Translations under genes and position numbers: made by a program
Source: DTLC01 sp964555645
GTDB lineage: Bacteria > Verrucomicrobiota > Verrucomicrobiia > Limisphaerales > DTLC01
Length of the DNA: 64,000 nucleotides
Reading direction: 5' to 3'
NCBI GenBank assembly: GCA_964555645.1
Contig: CAZKTA010000006.1
Span: 1-64,000 of the forward strand
Part shown: one piece after another, positions 59,507 through 64,000 of the stretch
How the letters are laid out: the number at the start of each line of letters is the position of its first letter
How positions within the stretch are numbered: position 1 is the first letter of the stretch
The notes under the pieces: generated by a model
What the model was told of the DNA's origin: nothing
The model's database searches: none
The model's input: only the letters and a program-made list of their open reading frames with translations

Positions 59507-61228
59507 TTACATTTGTTCCAATGTCTCGATACCAAGAACGTTTAGACCCGTTTTCAAGATCTGAGCTGTCAAGTGGCACAGTGTCAGACGCGACAGGCGC
59601 AATGGTTCTTTGGCTTGGAGCACAGGACAAGTCTCATAAAAAGCACTGAACTTGACCGCAAGCTCGTAAAGGAAGTTGCAGATAAAGTTCGGCCGATACT
59701 CATTTGCGGCGTTTTCGAGCACAAACCCGAAATTGAGCATGTGCTTCGCAAGGGCCAGTTCCTCGGGCGTTTCGAACACAATCCTGGGTTCAAGCTGTGT
59801 GACCTGGCCTTTTCTGAAAATGCTTGCGATGCGTGTGTATGCGTACTGCAGGTAGGGGGCTGTGTTTCCATCCAGGGCAAGCATCTTGTCCCAGCGAAAC
59901 ACATAGTCCGTTTCACGGTTTTGCATCAGGTCAGCGTATTTAACCGCGCCAATCCCAACAACGCGCGCGATCTCACGGCGCTGTGTTTCGGACAGAGCCG
60001 GGTTTTTCTCTGTGACAATTTTTAGCGCGCGTTCTTCGGCTTCGTCTAACAAATCGGCCAGCTTCACCGTGTCACCTGCGCGTGTCTTGAAAGGTTTGCC
60101 GTCTTCACCGAGGATTGCGCCAAACCACACGTGTGCAAGCCTGACCTGTGTGTTTGGACGCAACCTGCGAAAGGCGGTAAACACCTGGTTGAAGTGCAGT
60201 TTTTGGCGTGCATCGGTTACGTAGACGATCTCATCCGGCTGCCAAGTGTCGGTCCGGTAGATGAGCGTGGCCAGGTCTGTTGTGGCGTAATTAAATCCAC
60301 CGTCGCTCTTGCGGATGATGAGCGGATAATTTTTAAGCTCGCCATCGGCTGGGTCGTCAAAAAAAACGACGATAGCCCCTTCACTTTCACGCGCGATGCC
60401 GCGTGTGACGAACTCGTTTACCAGGAGCTGCAGGTGCGGGTTGTAGAAGCTCTCGCCCAGTGTGTAATCGAACTGTACACCCAGGCGCGCGTAGATACGG
60501 TCGAACTCGCGTCGCGAAAGCGCGACCATCTGTTGCCATAGCCGAATGTTTTCTGGGTCAGCATTCTGCAACTTTACAAGTTCAGCCCGCGCAGTCTGCA
60601 ACGTGTCGGGGTTGGCTTGGCACTCTGCATTGACGAGTTTGTAAAGCCGTTCCATCTCGGTTATCGGATCGGTGTCAAGCGCATCAGGATTCAGGTAACG
60701 TTTCCAACCCACCAATAACATGCCGAACTGTGTGCCCCAGTCGCCTAGGTGGTTGTCCGTTATGACCTTGTGCCCGAGCAGGCGAAATATGCGCGCGATA
60801 CTGTCGCCGATAATTGTCGAGCGTATATGACCGACGTGCATTGGCTTTGCAACATTAGGCGAGCTAAAATCAACAACGATCGTGCGTGGCGGTTGTGCTT
60901 TATCGAAGAACATGTGCCCGCTGCGTGCCGCAGCTTCAAACGGCATGGCCAACGCTTCGGGTCTAAGCCTGAAATTTACAAAGCCCGGCCCTGCAACTGT
61001 CACCTCGTTACACAGATCACTCACTTCAAGCTTCGCACTTACTTGATTGGCGAGCTTGCGCGGGTCTAGACCGCGCGCCTTTGCGAGTGGCATCAGGCCG
61101 CTTGTCTGGTAATCCCCAAACCGCGCGTCTGTACACGGCCGAATTAACACATCCGAAACGTCGGCATCGGGAAGCAGCGCGTGTACGGCCTCGTGTAATC
61201 TGGCTTGGAGTTGTTGGGGGATGCCCAT
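59507..61228 (-). CDS. argS: arginyl-tRNA synthetase
   Basis: The 573-aa class I synthetase charges tRNA-Arg. It starts at ATG 61228 (MGIPQQLQARLHEAVHALLP). The N-terminal Add-1 domain is followed by the HIGH-type site SSPNVAKPMHVGHIRSTIIG (HVGH). Further on are DNHLGDWGTQFGMLLVGWKR, YATTDLATLIYRTD and YVTDARQKLHFNQVF. A C-terminal anticodon-binding helix bundle ends in RLTLCHLTAQILKTGLNVLG. The KMSK loop is degenerate, as is usual for ArgS. An extension upstream to 61303 is rejected because the family starts at this Met. Confidence 0.95.
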   Translation of the reverse strand: MGIPQQLQARLHEAVHALLPDADVSDVLIRPCTDARFGDYQTSGLMPLAKARGLDPRKLANQVSAKLEVSDLCNEVTVAGPGFVNFRLRPEALAMPFEAAARSGHMFFDKAQPPRTIVVDFSSPNVAKPMHVGHIRSTIIGDSIARIFRLLGHKVITDNHLGDWGTQFGMLLVGWKRYLNPDALDTDPITEMERLYKLVNAECQANPDTLQTARAELVKLQNADPENIRLWQQMVALSRREFDRIYARLGVQFDYTLGESFYNPHLQLLVNEFVTRGIARESEGAIVVFFDDPADGELKNYPLIIRKSDGGFNYATTDLATLIYRTDTWQPDEIVYVTDARQKLHFNQVFTAFRRLRPNTQVRLAHVWFGAILGEDGKPFKTRAGDTVKLADLLDEAEERALKIVTEKNPALSETQRREIARVVGIGAVKYADLMQNRETDYVFRWDKMLALDGNTAPYLQYAYTRIASIFRKGQVTQLEPRIVFETPEELALAKHMLNFGFVLENAANEYRPNFICNFLYELAVKFSAFYETCPVLQAKEPLRLSRLTLCHLTAQILKTGLNVLGIETLEQM

Positions 61229-61309
61229 TTGCAGTTTTTTTAATGCAGACGTGCCAACGGGCGCGCAAGTACACCAGCCGGCGCGTTGGCACACGTCATA
61301 CACACCGTG

Positions 61310-61774
61310 TCATTTCCTGGTGTGCGATTTGATGATCGCCAACATTGCTTCTGCGTCCGGGGCTTCAACCAGTGCCTGTCGGAGCTCTGCCTTATGCAGC
61401 AGCTTCGCTATGTTTGCCAGTGTGTGCAGATGCTTTTGGAATTGGCCCTGTGGCACCAGGAAAAGCATGACAAGTTTAACCGGTTGGTTGTCCAGCGCAT
61501 CAAAGTTTACGCCTTTTATCGACCGACCCAGCGCGCCTGTTACTTCGCTGATGAGGTCAGTCGAAGCGTGTGGTATCCCAATGCCAAAACCGATGCCGGT
61601 GCTCATTGAAGACTCACGTTTCTTGACCACCGCAGCTATTGCAGCCTGGCTTGCTGGCGGGATGGTGCCAACTTCGGCGAGCTTTTGGACAAGCTCGTCT
61701 ATGGCCTCCCACCGATTGGTGGCACGCAACTCAGGCACGATCTGGTCTTTGGTCAAAATGTCAGCTAAATCCAT
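61310..61774 (-). CDS. PtsN-like PTS EIIA (nitrogen-type) domain protein
   Basis: The 154-aa protein starts at ATG 61774 (MDLADILTKDQIVPELRATN). It has the PTS_EIIA type 2 fold with the phospho-acceptor His in FGIGIPHASTDLI and the phrase KLVMLFLVPQGQFQKHLHTL. EIIA-Ntr proteins regulate potassium and nitrogen metabolism through phosphorylation by EI-Ntr and NPr. No other PTS gene is in the window. It is divergent from pyrE. Confidence 0.85.
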   Translation of the reverse strand: MDLADILTKDQIVPELRATNRWEAIDELVQKLAEVGTIPPASQAAIAAVVKKRESSMSTGIGFGIGIPHASTDLISEVTGALGRSIKGVNFDALDNQPVKLVMLFLVPQGQFQKHLHTLANIAKLLHKAELRQALVEAPDAEAMLAIIKSHTRK

Positions 61775-61976
61775 AGCGTCAGATGCGCGCAGTGCATTTG
61801 GCACCAACAACACCGGTTTTTCAAGCCCGAATTTGGTATTTATTCGAAATTTTTTTGGTGATCCAACAGGTCCAATTAACTGCTTACGCGCACAAACATG
61901 TGTGCGGGGATGCAGCCGGCAATACGGCAGATCGTGCTTGAAATCCGGCCACGCACGGTTGACATTCGGCTTCAAC

Positions 61977-62543
61977 ATGACCGAACCAGAAGTCATCAAA
62001 CTGCTGAAAGACACCGGGGCTTTTCTTGAAGGCCACTTCATTTTGCGCAGCGGCTTGCACAGCCGGCATTACATCCAATGCGCGCTCGCGTTCCAACACA
62101 TGGAAGCACTTGAACAGCTTGGCGGCGCTTTGGCCCGACTTACCAGACATCTTGACGTTCAAACAGTGATTGCGCCTGCATTAGGCGCGCTTGCGATTGG
62201 ACAGGAGGTTGCACGGCAGTTGCGTGCGCGGTTCATTTTCGTGGAAAAAGAAGAAGGTAAACTCGCCCTGCGCCGCGGGTTCACCATTGCGCCAGGCGAA
62301 CGACTGCTTGTTGTCGAGGACGTTGTTACCAGAGGTGGCCGCGTGCTTGAGACGATCCAGATTTCTCAAAGTGCAGGCGGGCATTTGCTCGGCGTAGCGG
62401 CTGTTGTTGACCGCTCAGATGGCAAAGCTGACTTTGGCGTGCCTTTCTACAAATTGCTTACCATCCACTTGGACACTTTCGAGCCTGACCGGTTGCCGCC
62501 TGACCTTGCTTCGATCCCGGCCGTTAAGCTCGGCAGTAAATAA
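61977..62543 (+). CDS. pyrE: orotate phosphoribosyltransferase
   Basis: The 188-aa enzyme makes OMP from orotate and PRPP. It starts at ATG 61977 (MTEPEVIKLLKDTGAFLEGH) and has FILRSGLHSRHYIQCALAFQ, the mobile-loop region RFIFVEKEEGKLALRRGF, and the PRPP motif LLVVEDVVTRGGRVLETIQI. Length and order are normal. It is a stand-alone pyrimidine gene here. Confidence 0.93.
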   Translation: MTEPEVIKLLKDTGAFLEGHFILRSGLHSRHYIQCALAFQHMEALEQLGGALARLTRHLDVQTVIAPALGALAIGQEVARQLRARFIFVEKEEGKLALRRGFTIAPGERLLVVEDVVTRGGRVLETIQISQSAGGHLLGVAAVVDRSDGKADFGVPFYKLLTIHLDTFEPDRLPPDLASIPAVKLGSK

Positions 62544-62982
62544 ACACCGCGTTCAGCCTTAAATTGGAAACTTCAGCGCTCCCACACATCACATCGCACC
62601 AATGCTTAGCCCGATGGGTCCCTAGGTACAACCGCCTAAAGCGCAGCCAGTCCCCACAGTTTTGTGGCTTTGCCAACTCAACTTTTGCCTCATTAGTCCC
62701 GCTTCCGAAATCATACGAACGACGTTGGCAGTGCCGAGTCCTGCGTTTTGACCCAAGTTTGTCCGTATCGAGTTTAATAAAAACCGCAGAGCACTGTGCC
62801 ACAATTAACCTGACGCGCGCGTTTATTGCGCCACAATGACCCAACAATTACACTTGGTGTGATGGGTTTAGGTTTGGTTAGATTGTCATAATGTACTGGT
62901 AATCAACGACTTATTTGCATTTGCTTGGGTTGGCATTGCTGGTGCTTAATCGAGGTTGAAAAACTGCTTTTACTTTTTGCCT
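62544..62982. promoter_or_regulatory. region upstream of dnaK
   Basis: About 440 bp precede dnaK and should contain its promoter. No CIRCE element (TTAGCACTC-N9-GAGTGCTAA) was found. A TTGGTT...CATAATG stretch near 62874-62893 has spacing too short for a good -35/-10 pair. No gene was recognised in this stretch. Confidence 0.35.
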
Positions 62983-64000
62983 ATGGGCCGAGTACTGGGA
63001 ATAGACTTGGGCACGACTAATTCGTGCATGGCGGTGATGGAAGGCGGCGAGCCTGTCGTATTGGAAAACTCCGAAGGCAGGCGTGTGACGCCCTCGATTG
63101 TTGCGTTTACGAAGAATGGGGAGCGGTTGGTGGGTGATGCTGCCAAGCGCCAGGCCGTTACAAACGCACGTAATACAATTTACTCGATCAAGCGTTTCAT
63201 GGGCCGAAAGTACCATGAAGTCGCTGAGGAAATAAAGCGGGTCCCGTACAAGGTTGTCGAGGCACCAAACGGCGACGCGCATGTGGAGGTCGAGGTCAAC
63301 GGAGAAAGACGTCGGTTTAGCCCGCCTGAAATCTCGGCCATGATATTGCAGAAGCTGAAGGCCGATGCCGAGATGCGGCTTGGTGAAAAGATCACGCAAG
63401 CGGTGATTACCGTGCCTGCGTACTTTAACGATTCACAGCGCCAAGCAACCAAAGACGCAGGCCGGATCGCCGGGCTTGAGGTGCTGCGCATCATTAACGA
63501 GCCAACGGCCGCCTCACTTGCCTATGGGCTTGACAGAAAGAAAGACGAGAAAATTGCAGTTTACGACCTTGGAGGTGGTACATTCGACATTTCCGTGCTC
63601 GAGATCGGCGACGGTGTCTTCGAGGTCAAGGCCACCAACGGCGACACGCATCTTGGTGGTGATGACTGGGACGGCCGCATAATGGACTGGATACTGGACG
63701 AGTTCAAGAAAGAGCACGGGATTGATCTTCGGAAGCAACCGGATGCGCTCCAGCGCATCAAAGAAGAAGCCGAAAAAGCCAAGATTGCCCTCAGTTCGGC
63801 CCTTGTGTACGAGATCAATTTGCCGTTCATCACAGCGGATGCGTCCGGGCCGAAGCACATCAGTATGAAGCTGACCCGGGCCAAAATGGAACAACTGTGT
63901 GAGGACTTGTTCGAGCGCACCGTAGGTCCGGTGAATGCATGTCTAAAAGACGCCGGGCTTACACCAGCCCAGATTGACGAGCTAGTGTTGGTGGGCGGAA
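62983..64000 (+). CDS. dnaK: chaperone DnaK (Hsp70), 5' part; cut by window end
   Basis: The first 339 codons of DnaK are present. ATP-site motifs are clear: GRVLGIDLGTTNSCMAVMEG (phosphate 1), VTVPAYFNDSQRQATKDAGR, INEPTAASLAYGLDRKK, AVYDLGGGTFDISVLEIGDG (phosphate 2) and ELVLVGG at the edge. The start at ATG 62983 fits the family. The substrate-binding domain lies outside the window. It probably works with DnaJ and GrpE encoded elsewhere; a GrpE-like membrane protein is found at 34940. Confidence 0.96.
   Translation, partial: MGRVLGIDLGTTNSCMAVMEGGEPVVLENSEGRRVTPSIVAFTKNGERLVGDAAKRQAVTNARNTIYSIKRFMGRKYHEVAEEIKRVPYKVVEAPNGDAHVEVEVNGERRRFSPPEISAMILQKLKADAEMRLGEKITQAVITVPAYFNDSQRQATKDAGRIAGLEVLRIINEPTAASLAYGLDRKKDEKIAVYDLGGGTFDISVLEIGDGVFEVKATNGDTHLGGDDWDGRIMDWILDEFKKEHGIDLRKQPDALQRIKEEAEKAKIALSSALVYEINLPFITADASGPKHISMKLTRAKMEQLCEDLFERTVGPVNACLKDAGLTPAQIDELVLVGG

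Noticed and set aside
61775..62041. 89-residue N-terminal extension of the PtsN-like protein
   Set aside because: It would overlap the start of pyrE on the opposite strand, and the EIIA family begins at the MDLADIL start.
62544..62982. CIRCE heat-shock operator before dnaK
   Set aside because: No TTAGCACTC or GAGTGCTAA half-site was found.

Overview
The window looks like a chromosomal segment of an anaerobic member of Verrucomicrobiota, probably Limisphaerales (Pedosphaera-like). The lineage call is inference. It rests on secreted proteins ending in the 'YSTDLTNW' type of C-terminal domain, a decayed GloVer-repeat protein, a pseudopilin with the GFTLIELLVV leader, a Tat-exported Gfo/Idh/MocA oxidoreductase, a GH106-type glycosidase, and intergenic spacers full of AAATCCGAAA/TTTCGGATTT text. 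Both ends are cut; the right end stops inside dnaK. No rRNA, tRNA or CRISPR array was recognised.

Region 1 (0.3-17.1 kb, all minus strand) is the most notable part. It is one long electron-transfer locus. In transcription order it holds a membrane sensor kinase, a receiver-kinase hybrid, a lone receiver, HdrC, HdrB, EtfB, EtfA, a membrane EtfAB:menaquinone oxidoreductase-like protein (EMO), an HdrD/GlpC-like iron-sulfur protein, HdrA, MvhD, MvhG and MvhA. It therefore joins a [NiFe]-hydrogenase/heterodisulfide-reductase bifurcation module to an ETF-to-quinone module and places a phosphorelay at its head, with 4-bp start/stop overlaps between receiver, hdrC and hdrB. Three imperfect inverted repeats of about 170-190 bp of one family sit in three of its gaps. 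A fourth gap holds a DUF433/DUF5615 toxin-antitoxin pair destroyed by in-frame stop codons only.

Region 2 (17.4-32.8 kb) holds a thioredoxin-fold secreted protein, a pseudopilin, two large secreted proteins (one a subtilase), a nucleoside hydrolase-FmdE fusion translationally coupled to a CbiM-CbiN (Ni/Co uptake) fusion, a hybrid histidine kinase, PolX, and an ABC ATPase with a large membrane partner.

Region 3 (32.8-45.6 kb) holds a DmpG/HMGL-type aldolase, a membrane-anchored GrpE-like protein, the GH106-type enzyme, a nucleotide-sugar epimerase/dehydrogenase pair, and a Ser/Thr kinase-aguB-trpC-rmlD-like cluster closed by a clear intrinsic terminator. Two gene remnants (GloVer, DUF2314) lie between.

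Region 4 (45.6-50.5 kb) is a degraded, partly AT-rich island. It holds an IS3-family element with 27-bp terminal inverted repeats and frameshifted transposase, a frameshifted O-antigen ligase fragment fused to an alpha/beta hydrolase-transglutaminase-like protein, and unassigned sequence.

Region 5 (50.5-64 kb) is mostly housekeeping and envelope genes: a MoCo-carrier-like protein, ApbE, a Gfo/Idh/MocA oxidoreductase, LolD/LolC lipoprotein export, an Agl23-type membrane glycosyltransferase, argS, a PtsN-like protein, pyrE and the start of dnaK.

All identifications come from reading translated sequence and recognising motifs; no database search was run.
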